From positions 1,426,001 to 1,490,000 of the forward strand of contig CAVRJC010000012.1 of NCBI GenBank assembly GCA_963721435.1: 64,000 nt of DNA. Direction: 5' to 3'. The notes beneath the pieces are model-generated. The model was not told the DNA's origin, ran no database searches, and saw only the letters and a list, made by a program, of their open reading frames with translations. The position numbers and the translations under genes are program-made. This DNA is from CAVRJC01 sp963721435. GTDB lineage: Bacteria > Actinomycetota > Acidimicrobiia > IMCC26256 > DASPTH01. Every line of letters starts with the position of its first letter. The first letter of the stretch is position 1. Shown piece by piece: positions 7,921-18,045 of the stretch.

Positions 7921-10694
7921 GTGGCCAAGCCCCTCGTGATCGTCGAGTCCAAGGCGAAGGCCGACACCATCGCGGGCTTTCTGGGTCGCGACCGCTACAC
8001 GGTCATGGCGAGCGTCGGTCACATCCGTGACCTTCCCCAGGGCGCGAAGCAGGCGCCCAAGAACATCACCAAGCCCGAGGTGCGCCGGCTCGGTATCGAC
8101 GTCGACGACCACTTCGCGCCGGTCTACGTCGTCCCCGACAACAAGAAGCAGGTGGTGTCGCAGCTGAAGGCCGCGCTCAAGGGCGCGAGCGAGCTCTATC
8201 TCGCGACCGACGAAGACCGCGAGGGCGAGGCGATCTCGTGGCACCTGCTCGAGGTGCTCAAGCCCACCGTACCGGTGAAGCGCATGGTCTTCCACGAGAT
8301 CACGAGCGAAGCGATCGACGACGCCATCGACAATTGGCGTGACCTCGACATGAAGCTCGTCGAGGCGCAAGAGGGTCGTCGCGTGCTCGACCGTCTCGTG
8401 GGGTACGAGGTGTCGAACGTCGCGTTCCGGCGCATCGGCCCGGGGACGTCGGCGGGGCGCGTGCAGAGCGTCGCGACGCGGCTCGTCGTCGATCGCGAGC
8501 GGGCGCGCATGGCGTTCCGCTCCGCGAGCTACTGGGACCTCGACGGCACGTTCGCGCCGCGCGACGGCGCGGAGTCCAGGAATGCCGCGCAGCAGTTCCC
8601 GGCGACGTTGGTGTCGATCGACGGCCGCCGCCTCGCGTCGGGGCGCGATTTCGATGCCGACACGGGCGCGCTCGGCGCCAATGCCGATGTCGTGCTGCTC
8701 GACGAAGGTGGCGCGGCGGCGCTCGCCGACCGCCTCGCCGACCGTCCCTTCGACGTCGCGTCGGTCGAGTCGCGCGTGCACAACGAGCGGCCGAAGGCAC
8801 CATTCATCACGTCTACGTTGCAGCAGGAGGCGGCGCGCAAGCTCGGCTTCAGCGCGGCGCGGGCGATGCACGTCGCCCAGGGGCTCTACGAGCGCGGGCT
8901 CATCACGTACATGCGCACCGACTCCACCGCGCTCTCCGACCAGGCGGTGCGCGCCGCGAGGTCGCAGATCGGGCGCATGTACGGCGACGACTACCTGCCC
9001 GATCAGCCGCGCTCGTATCGCAACAAGGTCAAGAACGCGCAGGAAGCGCATGAGGCGATCCGCCCCGCGGGCGACCGGATGCGCACCGCCGACGATCTGC
9101 AGCGCGAGCTCAAGGGCAGCGACGAGTTCCGCCTCTATGACCTGATCTGGAAGCGCACGGTCGCGTCGCAGATGGCCGACGCCCGCATCCGCCGCGTCAC
9201 CCTCCGTCTCGCGGCCACGTCCACGTCGGGTGAAGCGGTCGTGTTCCAGGCCACCGGCCGCACCATCGAGTTCCCGGGCTATCTCCGCGCCTACGTGGAG
9301 GGTGCCGACGATCCCGATGCCGAGCTGGAAGACCGCGAGTCGCTCCTGCCCCTCGTCGAAGAAGGCCAACGCGTCGACTGCACGGAGTTGCGCGCGCGTC
9401 GGGTCACACCACGCAGCCGCCCGCGCGCTACACCGAAGCGAGCCTGGTGAAGGAGCTCGAGGAGCGCGGCATCGGGCGTCCTTCGACCTACGCGAGCGTG
9501 ATCGACACCATCGTCAACAAGCGCGACTACGTGTGGAAGAAGGGAACCGCGCTCGTTCCCACGTGGACGGCGTTCGCGAAGGTGCAGCTGCTCGAGCGCT
9601 ACTTCGCGCACCTGATCGATTACGAGTTCACTGCCACGATGGAAGAGGCGCTCGACTCGATCGCGCGTGGCGAAGGCGAAGCCGAGAAGTGGCTCCACTC
9701 CTTCTACTTCGGGAACGGCCAGGCGGGCCTGAAGGAGCTCGTGGCGGAAAAGCACGTGGCCACGATCGACAAGGCCGAGGTCAACACCGTGCACATCGGG
9801 CACGACGCCGAGGGGCGCGAGCTCACCGTGCGGGTGTGGCCGAACGGCGCCAACATCGATCGCGGCGACGAACGCGCGCCGATCCCCGCCGACCTCGCAC
9901 CCGACGAGCTCACACCCGAGATGGCGGAGGAGATCCTGGCCCGCGGCAGTGGCGGCCCGCGCGAGCTCGGCACCGATCCCGAGACCGGTCTCACGGTGCT
10001 CGCGCTCACGGGGCGCTTCGGCCCGTTCGTCCAACTCGGCGAGCTCGCGGAAGGTTCGACGGAGAAGCCGAAGCGCGCGTCGCTGTTCGCGTCGATGGAC
10101 CCGTCCACGATCACGCTCGAGGAAGCGCTCGCGTTGCTGTCACTCCCGCGCGTCGTCGGCGTGTCACCGGAAGGCGAGGAGATCACGGCGCAGAACGGCC
10201 GGTACGGCCCGTACCTTCGCAAAGGTACCGACAGCCGCAGCCTCGAGTCGGAGGACCGGCTCTTCACCGTGACGCTGGCAGAGGCCGAAGCCGTGTTCGC
10301 ACAGCCGAAGCGCGGGCGGGGTCGCACCGCGAAGCCGCCGCTCGCCGACCTCGGACCACACCCGGAGTCGAGGGCGCCGATCCGGGTGCTCGATGGCCGC
10401 TTCGGCCCGTACATCACCGACGGCACCGTGAACGCGTCGGTGCCGCGCGGCGTCGACCCTGAGTCGGTCACCGTCGAGCAGGCCGTCGAGCTGCTGCGCG
10501 AGCGAGCACTGCGAGCCCCGGCCACGAAGAAGCGGGCCGCGAAGAAGAAGGCGCCGGCCAAGAAGAAGGCGCCGGCCAAGAAGAAGGCCGCCGCCAAGAA
10601 GAAGGCCGCCGCCAAGAAGCGGGCGCCGGCGAAGAAGGCGGCGGCCAGGAACACGCCCGCCCCGACGGCCCCCGACGGCGAAGCGCTCTCGTAA
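7921..10694 (+). CDS. topA: DNA topoisomerase I (one frame break near 9395)
   Basis: Type IA topoisomerase that relaxes negative supercoils. The Toprim domain starts at residue 4 (LVIVESKAKADTI) with the acidic DEDREGEA motif; the active-site Tyr lies in GLITYMRTDS. After the break come QPPARYTEASLVKELEERGI and three C-terminal Toprim repeats (GRFGPFVQLGE, GRYGPYLRKG, GRFGPYITDG). A Lys/Ala-rich tail of about 50 residues ends the protein, as in other actinobacterial TopA. The first frame runs into unrelated residues at 9391-9402 (alternating CG run), and the correct sequence resumes in another frame, consistent with one missing base. As the gene is essential and everything else is intact, I read this as a sequence error. 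GTG 7921 is the start. Confidence 0.93.
10526..10646 (+). repeat. in-frame AAG-rich tandem repeat coding the TopA basic tail
   Basis: About eight imperfect 15-base units (AAG AAG AAG GCS SCS) encode Lys-Lys-Lys-Ala-Pro/Ala. It is a protein-level repeat rather than a mobile sequence. Basic tails of this kind on actinobacterial TopA bind DNA and raise processivity (family knowledge). CarD at 53297 ends in a similar but shorter tail. Confidence 0.8.
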
Positions 10695-10704
10695 CCTGAC
10701 GAGG

Positions 10705-12303
10705 ATGCCCGAGGAGGAAGCCCCGAGCCCCGGCGCACCGTTCATCCCCGCCGACGCCGACGCACCGCCGGTCCCGCCCAGCCCGTGGCGGGTCTTCGAC
10801 AGCCGGCCGTTCCTCCACCTCTGGATTGCGCAGGTGGTCTCGAGCCTCGGCGATTGGATCGGCCTCATCGCGATCCTCGCGATCGCCGCGCGTGTCTCCA
10901 ACAACTCCGGCGCCGCGGTGAGTCTCGTGATGGTGACGCGCGTCGTGCCCGGCTTCTTCCTCGGCACGGTCGGTGGCGTGATCATCGACCGCTTCGACCG
11001 CCGCAAGGTGATGGTGCTCTGCGACGCGGGGCGGGCGAGTGTGCTGCTCCTGCTCCCGTTCGTGGAGAGCCTCCTCGGTCTCGTGCTGGTGTCGCTCGCG
11101 CTCGAGGTGCTCACGCTGCTGTGGGGCGCGGCGCAAGCGGCCACGGTCCCGAACCTCGTCGCCGAGGATCAGCTGCAGTCGGCGAACTCATTGTCGCTCG
11201 CGGCGTCGTACGGGACGTTTCCGATCGCGTCCATCATCTTCTCGTTGCTCGCCGGGCTCGCGGCCGTGCTGGGCGATCTCGACGTCATCTCGTCGTTCAA
11301 GGTCGACCAGGAGTTCCTCGCGCTCGTGTTCGACGCGTGCACGTTCCTCGTGTCGGCGATCATCGTCTACCGATTGCCAATCCCGCGCACCGCGCGCAGC
11401 GACGGCGACAGGCGGATCGACTGGACCGAGACGATCCGTGAGGTCAAGGAGGGATTGCAGTTCGTCGCCAGCCACCCACTCGTGCGCGGCGTCATGCTCG
11501 GGCTCGGGATCGGCCTCATTGGCGCGGGCGCGATGATCCCCCTCGGCCCGAGCTTCGCGAAGGAAGTGCTCAACGGCGGCAGCGCGGCCTTCGGTGTGTT
11601 GATGACCGCGCTCGGGTTCGGCGCCGCGTTCGGCGTGGTCACGTTGTTGTGGCTACAGAACCGCCTGCCCCGCACGACGGTGTTCACGTTCGCGGTCATC
11701 GGCGTGGGCGGCTTCCTGGTGCTCGCGGCCTCGTTCTCGACGCTCGCGCCCGCCGCGCTGATGATCGGTGGCGTCGGCGCGTGCGCAGGCGGTTCGTACG
11801 TCACCGGGTTCACGGTGTTGCAGGAGACCACGAGCGACGAGCTACGCGGCCGGACGTTCGCGACGCTCTACACCGTCATCCGCCTGTGCCTCTTGATCTC
11901 GCTGACCATCTCACCGCTCTGGGCCGACTTCTGGGACGCGATCACGAAGGCGATCCTGGGGCCGAGCCAGTCGGTGTCGATCGGGCCGTACACGTATGCG
12001 CTCCCCGGTGTTCGGATTGCGCTGTGGGGCGGTGGGCTGATCACATTGGCCGCGGGATTCGCAGCCTGGAAGTCGGAGCGGAGGGGGATCCGAGCCGGCG
12101 GTGTGGACGCCGCGGCGTTCGCCGCGACCGAAGAGCTGGAGGCGCGGCCACCGTCGTGGGAGCTCCCCACGCTGGCGCTCGACGAGGCGACCACCGAGTC
12201 CGCGAACGGCGCGACCGACGTCCCGCCAAACGTCGCGCCGGCGATCGACGCGCCGACGACCGAGCTCCCCGCGACCGAAGCGAGTGAGCGGGGCGAACCA
12301 TGA
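10705..12303 (+). CDS. major facilitator superfamily exporter
   Basis: A 532-residue permease with about 12 transmembrane helices between residues 30 and 450. The loop 2-3 motif GGVIIDRFDRRKVMVLCD is the MFS signature, and the family (MFS_3, EntS/macrolide-efflux type) exports small hydrophobic compounds or siderophores. A proline-rich N-terminal 30 residues and an Ala/Thr/Glu-rich C-terminal 70 residues look disordered. The stop TGA overlaps the tmk start (ATGA), so it is co-translated with tmk and holB. The substrate cannot be read from the sequence. Confidence 0.85.
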   Translation: MPEEEAPSPGAPFIPADADAPPVPPSPWRVFDSRPFLHLWIAQVVSSLGDWIGLIAILAIAARVSNNSGAAVSLVMVTRVVPGFFLGTVGGVIIDRFDRRKVMVLCDAGRASVLLLLPFVESLLGLVLVSLALEVLTLLWGAAQAATVPNLVAEDQLQSANSLSLAASYGTFPIASIIFSLLAGLAAVLGDLDVISSFKVDQEFLALVFDACTFLVSAIIVYRLPIPRTARSDGDRRIDWTETIREVKEGLQFVASHPLVRGVMLGLGIGLIGAGAMIPLGPSFAKEVLNGGSAAFGVLMTALGFGAAFGVVTLLWLQNRLPRTTVFTFAVIGVGGFLVLAASFSTLAPAALMIGGVGACAGGSYVTGFTVLQETTSDELRGRTFATLYTVIRLCLLISLTISPLWADFWDAITKAILGPSQSVSIGPYTYALPGVRIALWGGGLITLAAGFAAWKSERRGIRAGGVDAAAFAATEELEARPPSWELPTLALDEATTESANGATDVPPNVAPAIDAPTTELPATEASERGEP

Positions 12304-12908
12304 CCGCGCGGTTCGTCGTCGTCGAAGGTGGTGACGCCGGCGGCAAGAGCACCCAGATCGAGCGCCTCGTGACGCGCCTGCGCGCGCTCGACGTCGACGT
12401 GATCGCCACGTTCGAACCGGGCGCGACCCCGGCAGGCGCGGTCATGCGTGAGCTGCTGCTCCACTCTCAGGAGCGCGTGAGTGCGACGGCCGAGGCCCTG
12501 CTGATGGCCGCCGATCGGGCCCAGCACGTCGAGCAGGTCATCCGTCCCGCGCTCGACGCGGGCACGTGGGTGGTCTCCGACCGCTTCGTGGCGTCGTCGC
12601 TGGTGTACCAGGGCGTCGTCCGTGGCCTCGGTGTCGATGCGATCGATGCGATGAACCAGCTCTCGGTGAGTGCGGCGACGCCCGATCTCGTGCTCGTGCT
12701 CGACGTGGCCGACGACGTCGTGGCCGCGCGGCAAGGCGCGCCGACCGATCGGCTCGAAGCCGAAGGTGCGTCGTTCCATGCCGAGGTGCGGGAGGCGTAC
12801 CGCGTGCTCGCCCGTGAGCGGGGATGGGTCGTGATCGACGGTGACGACCCGATCGATGTCGTGGCCGAACGCGTCTGGCACGCGGTCGAGCCGCTCCTGG
12901 CAGGATGA
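12300..12908 (+). CDS. tmk: thymidylate kinase
   Basis: A 202-residue enzyme that phosphorylates dTMP to dTDP with ATP. The P-loop EGGDAGGKST is at residues 9-18, FEPGATPAG is the dTMP-binding loop, and VVSDRFVASSLVYQG is the conserved DR(Y/F) motif. The length is normal. It overlaps the MFS gene before it and holB after it by four bases each. The tmk-holB order is widespread in bacteria and puts dTTP supply beside a replication gene. Confidence 0.95.
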   Translation: MTARFVVVEGGDAGGKSTQIERLVTRLRALDVDVIATFEPGATPAGAVMRELLLHSQERVSATAEALLMAADRAQHVEQVIRPALDAGTWVVSDRFVASSLVYQGVVRGLGVDAIDAMNQLSVSAATPDLVLVLDVADDVVAARQGAPTDRLEAEGASFHAEVREAYRVLARERGWVVIDGDDPIDVVAERVWHAVEPLLAG

Positions 12909-14014
12909 CGGCCATGGTCGGCGACGTGTGGTCCCGGGTCATCGGGCAGGACCGCGCGGTCGCGCTGCTGCAGCGCGCCGCGGCGCGGCCCGCGCACGCG
13001 TATCTGCTCGTCGGCTCGCGCGGCTCCGGCGTGGAAGAAGCTGCGCGGTGCTTCGCGGCGGCGGTCGTCGCGCCGGATGGCGACGAGCGCGCGGTCGATC
13101 TCGCGTTGCGCGGCGCGCATCCCGATGTCGTCGAGATCGATCCCGCGACCAATCAGATCCGGGTCGAGGACGCGCAGCAGATCATCGACGAGGCGTACCG
13201 CAGCCCGATCGAGGGCGCGCGCAAGGTGATCATCCTCTACGACGCAGAACGGCTTCGGTTCAACGACCGTGCGGCCAACAAGCTGCTCAAGACGCTCGAG
13301 GAGCCGCCGCCGACTGCACTCATCGTGCTGGTGACCGCAGGACCCGATCAACTGCTCCCCACGATCCGCTCGCGCTGTCAACGCGTCGACTTCGCGTTCT
13401 TGAACCACCACTCCGTGGTCACAGCCCTCGTCGCCGATGGCCGCGACCCCGATCGGGCCGAGCTGCTCGCGCGCCTCGCCGGTGGCCGCCTCGACCGGGC
13501 GCGTGCACTCGACGGCCGGCTGGCGCCGGTCCGCGAGGCGTTCGTGGCCGCGACCGCGGGCCTCGACGGGACCGGCGCGGCGGTGATCTCGCAGTCCGAG
13601 TTCCTCCAGGAGTCGGTGAAGGCGGCCGTCGCCGATCTCGAAGCGGCGCACACCCAGGAGACCGCCGACCTCGAGGCTGCGCTCGAGGCTGCGGGATACC
13701 CCGACCGCACGCGCCGCGCGCAGCTGCGCCGGCTCGAGGAGCACCACAAGCGCGTCCATCGGCACGCGCGCACGGAGGCGCTCATCGAGGGCATCACCGC
13801 GCTCGAGACCGTGTACCGCGATGCCCTCGCCGGCGCTTCCGTCCCCGCGCTCAACGCCGACCGGGTCCCGCTCACGCTCGACGCGCGGGCATGCGGCCGC
13901 GCGCTCGACGCATGCCGCGAGGCCCGCCAGGCACTGATCGAGCACAACCCGAACGAGAGCCTGATGCTCGAGCGGCTCCTGCTCCATCTGCCCGCGGCAT
14001 CTCGTCGAGCCTGA
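12905..14014 (+). CDS. holB: DNA polymerase III delta' subunit
   Basis: A 369-residue clamp-loader subunit. The N-terminal AAA+ domain has an ATP loop lacking the lysine (GSRGSGVEE, residues 37-45) and no four-Cys zinc module, both in keeping with delta' being a non-hydrolysing stator. NKLLKTLEEPPPTALIVLVT and the sensor TIRSRCQRV are characteristic. The C-terminal domain is helical. ATG 12905 overlaps the tmk stop. It is followed by the tRNA-Thr gene. Confidence 0.93.
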   Translation: MTAMVGDVWSRVIGQDRAVALLQRAAARPAHAYLLVGSRGSGVEEAARCFAAAVVAPDGDERAVDLALRGAHPDVVEIDPATNQIRVEDAQQIIDEAYRSPIEGARKVIILYDAERLRFNDRAANKLLKTLEEPPPTALIVLVTAGPDQLLPTIRSRCQRVDFAFLNHHSVVTALVADGRDPDRAELLARLAGGRLDRARALDGRLAPVREAFVAATAGLDGTGAAVISQSEFLQESVKAAVADLEAAHTQETADLEAALEAAGYPDRTRRAQLRRLEEHHKRVHRHARTEALIEGITALETVYRDALAGASVPALNADRVPLTLDARACGRALDACREARQALIEHNPNESLMLERLLLHLPAASRRA

Positions 14015-14028
14015 ACCGCGAAGGGCTC

Positions 14029-14034
14029 TAGACT
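14029..14034 (+). promoter_or_regulatory. probable -10 element of tRNA-Thr(CGT)
   Basis: TAGACT lies 14 bases before the mature tRNA start, in the 34-base gap after holB. It matches the actinobacterial TANNNT -10. No clear -35 is visible. Confidence 0.45.
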
Positions 14035-14048
14035 CCCTGATCCGTCGC

Positions 14049-14124
14049 GCCGGAGTAGCTCAGACGGTAGAGCAGCTCACTCGTAATGAGCAGGCCAAGG
14101 GTTCGAGTCCCTTCTCCGGCTCCA
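14049..14124 (+). tRNA. tRNA-Thr (anticodon CGT)
   Basis: A complete cloverleaf of 76 bases including an encoded CCA. The acceptor stem GCCGGAG pairs with CTCCGGC, the D stem is GCTC/GAGC, the anticodon stem GCTCA/TGAGC carries loop CTCGTAA (anticodon CGT at 34-36), and the T arm is AAGGG-TTCGAGT-CCCTT. It reads ACG codons. Its 3' end serves as one boundary of the island described at 14107-18062. Confidence 0.97.
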
Positions 14125-15320
14125 TACCGTCGACATGAGGCTGCGGACGCCGTGCGCCACGGCGAATGACGCGGCAACGCCGCCGACCGCAAGGGCGAGG
14201 AACTTGACGCCGGCAGGAGCAGCAACTGGGTACAGCGCCAGCCCGAACAGGACGAGCACCGGGCCCTGTGCGACGAATGCGCCGTACGCGTCACGGGCGA
14301 ACCATGCGGCGACTCTTCCTTGCCCGGCGCGGCGGCGCTGGAAGTGTCCGAGCAGCCACATCGACATCGCGACCGCGAACACCCCCTCGAAGATGTCGAT
14401 CAGGAACGCTTGGGGGTGTAGGCCGCCCTTGAACACGGTCTCGTCGCCGCCGACCGCCACGACGACGGGTAACACGACGAGGACTGCGCCGACGGCCGCG
14501 ATCCGCACGCGCGTCGAACGTCGTCCGGCACCGGTGAGAACCATCCACGGCCGGCGCCAATGACACCGAACACGAAGAGCACCGCGCACTGCAGCCAGAG
14601 CCACAGGTGCAGGTCGATGATCTGGTGCGAGTCGATCGGCCATGCCAAACGGGCGAAGAACGAGCCTGTCGTGATGAGGACGGCAGCAAGAACCAAGTCG
14701 CGCGCTCGCAACGGCACGCGCCTGGCGTGCGACACCGGTGCCGCGATCCGGGCCCACGCGGCGTACACGAGCGAGAAGACCAGGAGGATCGCGACGAACC
14801 ACATCGGACCGGAATCCAACACATCGAGGCGGTCCGTGTAGGACGACCAGAGCGCGCCGCGGTCATCCCCAACCGTGTGGTCGATGAGCATCCCGAGCAA
14901 CGGCCACACAACGACGATGTAGGCGGCCAGGGGAGCGCCCAGGCGCACGAGTCGGTCGAGCGCGAACGCGCCGGATCCTTTGCGTCGCACGGAGGCGGGG
15001 GTGAGCATCCCGGCAACGAGCAGCAGCAGCCCGAGCGCGAACAACGCCCCCAACCCGATCGAGACACTCAAGAGCGCCTCGGGCACCCCCTTGACCGTCG
15101 GTTGTCCAGAGTCCCCGACTTCGAGGATCCAGGTCCCCGCGGCGCCGTACGTCATCGCCGCGTGGGCGACGATGACTCCTGCCACCAGAACAACCTTCAA
15201 GTTGTCGAGATAGAGAAGGCGAGGACCCGCGGTCCTTGCCGGGTCAGCAAGCTCACTCGCTGCAGCAGATTGTTCGGCATGTGCCTTCGAGGCCTGACCG
15301 GAGCCCACGCCTCGTTCCAT
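14077..15320 (-). CDS. acyltransferase 3 family membrane protein (one frame break near 14540)
   Basis: About 414 residues with ten or so hydrophobic helices. The N-terminal RLLYLDNLKVVLVAGVIVAH is the usual start of acyltransferase-3 proteins (active-site His in the first helix), and GPMWFVAILLVFSLVYA is another conserved helix. These enzymes move acetyl or similar groups onto sugars or lipids at the membrane. The frame changes once near 14535-14545 and then continues through FLALAVGGVAASFAVAHG. The last roughly 15 codons, with the stop at 14077-14079, are read from the antisense of the tRNA-Thr gene, so the element's gene borrows its stop from the host tRNA. It lies inside the island. Confidence 0.75.
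14107..14123 (+). repeat. left attachment-site core (tRNA-Thr 3' end)
   Basis: GTCCCTTCTCCGGCTCC, covering the 3' half of the T stem, the acceptor strand and the first two bases of CCA. It is identical to 18046-18062. Confidence 0.75.
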
Positions 15321-15793
15321 GCGACCAGTGTCCGCTTCCCGCGTCGCCCGATCCAGGGGCCAAGGTCACACACGCGTGGCTACGCTTCGGCGACAGCACG
15401 GATCAGTCGAGCCGCGTAGGGAGGACGGTCGTTTCTTCCGCGCCCGCCTTTCGTGGCCTTGGGTCCGTAGGGTGAGTTCGGTGGGGTGAGGAGGACTTGG
15501 TTCTGAGGGATGGGAAGCGGTGGGGCTGGTGACGACGTGGGGAGTCCGTCTTGCACCGATCGTCGATCGCCAACCCCGGGACAGGGTTCTCTGATCAGCA
15601 TCGAATGGTCGTACGAACCTCGAGGTTCCCTCCGGAGGCGGCGTTGGTGCGAGTGCCGCGTGCGATCGCGAAGGCGTACGGCGTGTTGGCGACCGGCGAT
15701 CGCGAGCTCGGGCTTCGCCCGGAGACGATCGATGCGCTCGAGGCCCCGGCGGTTCCGGCGCGGCTCCCGCACGCCCTGTCCCGCCCCGAGCGT
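15321..15793. other. 473-base spacer inside the island
   Basis: It separates the start of the acyltransferase from the stop of the beta-CASP-LOG gene. A plus-strand frame from about 15605 gives a plausible stretch (AKAYGVLATGDRELGLRP) but continues antisense into the LOG domain and matches nothing I know. It may be a gene remnant. I see no RNA gene, terminator or repeat in it. Confidence 0.4.
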
Positions 15794-17992
15794 CTACGGG
15801 TCGACGAACGGGCCGCGTTGCGCGGCCTCCGCCGGGCGCTCTGCGTAGAAGTCCTGGATCGCGCGCCACGCTTCCATGCCGGTCTCGACCACGCGGCACA
15901 GGTCTCGTTCCGTGTCGTCGATGAACCCGTTCGTGGCCAGCAGGTCGAGCGGAAGGAGCCGGGACCAGAAGTCCGAGCCCACGAGCACGACGGGGATCCG
16001 CCGCATCTTTCCCGACTGCATCAGGGTCAGGGTCTCGTACAACTCGTCGGCAGTCCCGAACCCACCAGGGAACAGCACCAGCGCGACCGCGCGGGTGAGG
16101 AAGTGCATCTTGCGCACGCCGAAGTAGCGGAACTGGAACGTGAGCTCGGGCGTGACGTACGTGTTCGGCAGCTGCTCGTGCTCGAGCGTGATGTTGAGCC
16201 CGACAGTGCGCGCGCCGACATCGAACGACCCCCGGTTTGCCGCCTCCATGATTCCCGGCCCGCCACCGGTGACGACAAGCGCCTGATGCGTGCCGTCGTA
16301 GCGCTCGGTCCCGACTTGACCGCCGAGCTCGCGCGCCTCGGCGTAGAAGTGGTTCCACGCCGATGTCGCGCCGGGGTGGTCGGATGCCTCGGGGTCCTGG
16401 ATCCTCGAGCTGCCGAACACGGCGACCAGCGCGTCGACCTCCTCGCGTCGAAGTGCGAGGTCCACCTTCAGGTACTCCAACATGAGACGGCTCGCGCGCA
16501 ACTCGTCGCTCGCGAGCAGGTCGAGATCCCGATCGGCGCGCACGTACGACTCGCTCATGAGAATGCGCTCGAGGCGCGCGCCGGCCTCATCGACCCGCTC
16601 GGGAGTGCCACCGCGCCGGGCCGGGGGCGGGAACGGGGCGAGTGTCACCCGTGCCCCGTCGACCGCGACCTCACACGGAATGCCCAGGTCTTCGTCGAGG
16701 CGACGCCGGAGCGTTTCCGCAGAGTTGGACTCACCGTGGTTCAACACGATCGTGCTCGGTGCCGGCTCGAGGGCCCGGACCCAGTCGATCAGCTCCTGTT
16801 GATCGGCATGGGCGGAGAGCATGTCGAGATGCTCGACCCGGCAACGCACCGGTACGTACGATCCGTGGACCTTGATCCGCCGCTCGCCCGCGAGCAGGCT
16901 TGCACCCCTCGTACCCACCGCCTGGTAGCCGACGAGCACGACGGTGTTCCTCGGACTCGGTGCAAGGCGCGCGAAATGGTGGAGTACACGACCGCCCGTC
17001 AACATCCCCGCCGCCGACACGATCACACACGGCTCGAAGCGTTCGTTGAGCGCCTTCGACTCGTCGACGCTCGCGACGTGGTGAGCGATCGAGGTGAGTG
17101 CCTCCACCTCGTCTGCCTTCAGGCGATGCTCGTCCGGATGCTCGAAGTAGGCGTTGGTCGCCGCGACGGCCATCGGGCTGTCGAGGAACACCGGTACGTC
17201 GGGGAGCTCCCCGGCGCGATGCAACCGCCAGAGCGCAACCAGCACCGCCTGCGTCCTTCCCACCGCGAACGATGGGATCAGGACGGTCCCGCCGCGGCCG
17301 ACAGTTCGCCGCACGATCTTGCCGATTTCCGAGATCGCATCGGTTGGGGGGTGGCACTGGTCGCCGTAGGTCGACTCCAGTACCAGCGTCTCGGCCGTCA
17401 GCGCGGTCGACGGCGGATTCATGACGAGGTCATTCGGCCGGCCGAGGTCACCCGAGAACAGGACCGACGTGTCGTCACCGCTGATCCGGACAACCGACGC
17501 GCCGAGGATGTGGCCGGCGGGGGCCATCACCACCTGCACGTCGGTGCCGATGTCGAAGGGTTGGTGGAACTCGACCGGCTCGAGGAACTCGAGCGCCCGC
17601 AGCGCCTCTTCCTCCGTGTACAGGGGACGCGGATCGCGATGCTTCGAGAAGCCTTGACGCTGCGCGTACGCAGCATCTTCCTCCTGGAGGCGCCCACTGT
17701 CAGGCCACAGCACCCGACACAGGGCGATCGTCCCGGGCGACGCGTAAACGGGGCCGCGGAACCCGTGCCGGACGAACGCGGGCACATGGCCGGAATGATC
17801 GAGATGAGCGTGCGTCAACACGATCGCGTCGACGGCCGACGCCTCGATCGCGAGTGGCGACCAATTGCGGCGGCGGAGATGCTTCAGTCCCTGGAACAGT
17901 CCGCAGTCCACGAGCACCTGTGTGTCGCCGGCCCGCACCACCGTCTTCGAGCCTGTGACCGTGCCCGCGCCGCCCAGAAACTCGAGTTCCAC
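15794..17992 (-). CDS. beta-CASP metallo-beta-lactamase RNase fused to a LOG-type nucleotide-processing domain
   Basis: A 732-residue fusion. Residues 1 to about 455 form a complete beta-CASP RNase of the CPSF/YsdA type: THAHLDHSG (metal ligands His61, His63, Asp65, His66), SGDLGRPND, the LSAHADQQEL motif, and a final HGESNSAE His motif. After a roughly 20-residue linker, residues 475-732 form a full LOG (lysine decarboxylase-like) domain: TGGGPGIMEAANRG and the catalytic/phosphate loop FPGGFGTADELYE at about 641. Stand-alone LOG proteins remove bases from nucleoside 5'-monophosphates. The start is GTG 17992 after GGGAAGGG. I know of no such fusion. As indels occur nearby, a lost stop between two former genes cannot be excluded, though both domains share one frame without a break. 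Confidence 0.85.
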   Translation of the reverse strand: MELEFLGGAGTVTGSKTVVRAGDTQVLVDCGLFQGLKHLRRRNWSPLAIEASAVDAIVLTHAHLDHSGHVPAFVRHGFRGPVYASPGTIALCRVLWPDSGRLQEEDAAYAQRQGFSKHRDPRPLYTEEEALRALEFLEPVEFHQPFDIGTDVQVVMAPAGHILGASVVRISGDDTSVLFSGDLGRPNDLVMNPPSTALTAETLVLESTYGDQCHPPTDAISEIGKIVRRTVGRGGTVLIPSFAVGRTQAVLVALWRLHRAGELPDVPVFLDSPMAVAATNAYFEHPDEHRLKADEVEALTSIAHHVASVDESKALNERFEPCVIVSAAGMLTGGRVLHHFARLAPSPRNTVVLVGYQAVGTRGASLLAGERRIKVHGSYVPVRCRVEHLDMLSAHADQQELIDWVRALEPAPSTIVLNHGESNSAETLRRRLDEDLGIPCEVAVDGARVTLAPFPPPARRGGTPERVDEAGARLERILMSESYVRADRDLDLLASDELRASRLMLEYLKVDLALRREEVDALVAVFGSSRIQDPEASDHPGATSAWNHFYAEARELGGQVGTERYDGTHQALVVTGGGPGIMEAANRGSFDVGARTVGLNITLEHEQLPNTYVTPELTFQFRYFGVRKMHFLTRAVALVLFPGGFGTADELYETLTLMQSGKMRRIPVVLVGSDFWSRLLPLDLLATNGFIDDTERDLCRVVETGMEAWRAIQDFYAERPAEAAQRGPFVDP

Positions 17993-18045
17993 GACGCGCG
18001 CCCTTCCCGATTCCTGCGTTGTGCTGCGACCTTACGTTGCCGCTG

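Noticed and set aside
14028..14294. Minus-strand frame ending with GTRTLGLLITSELLYRLSYSG
   Set aside because: The run exceeds a normal gene signature: it is the well-known false protein made by translating a tRNA gene in antisense.
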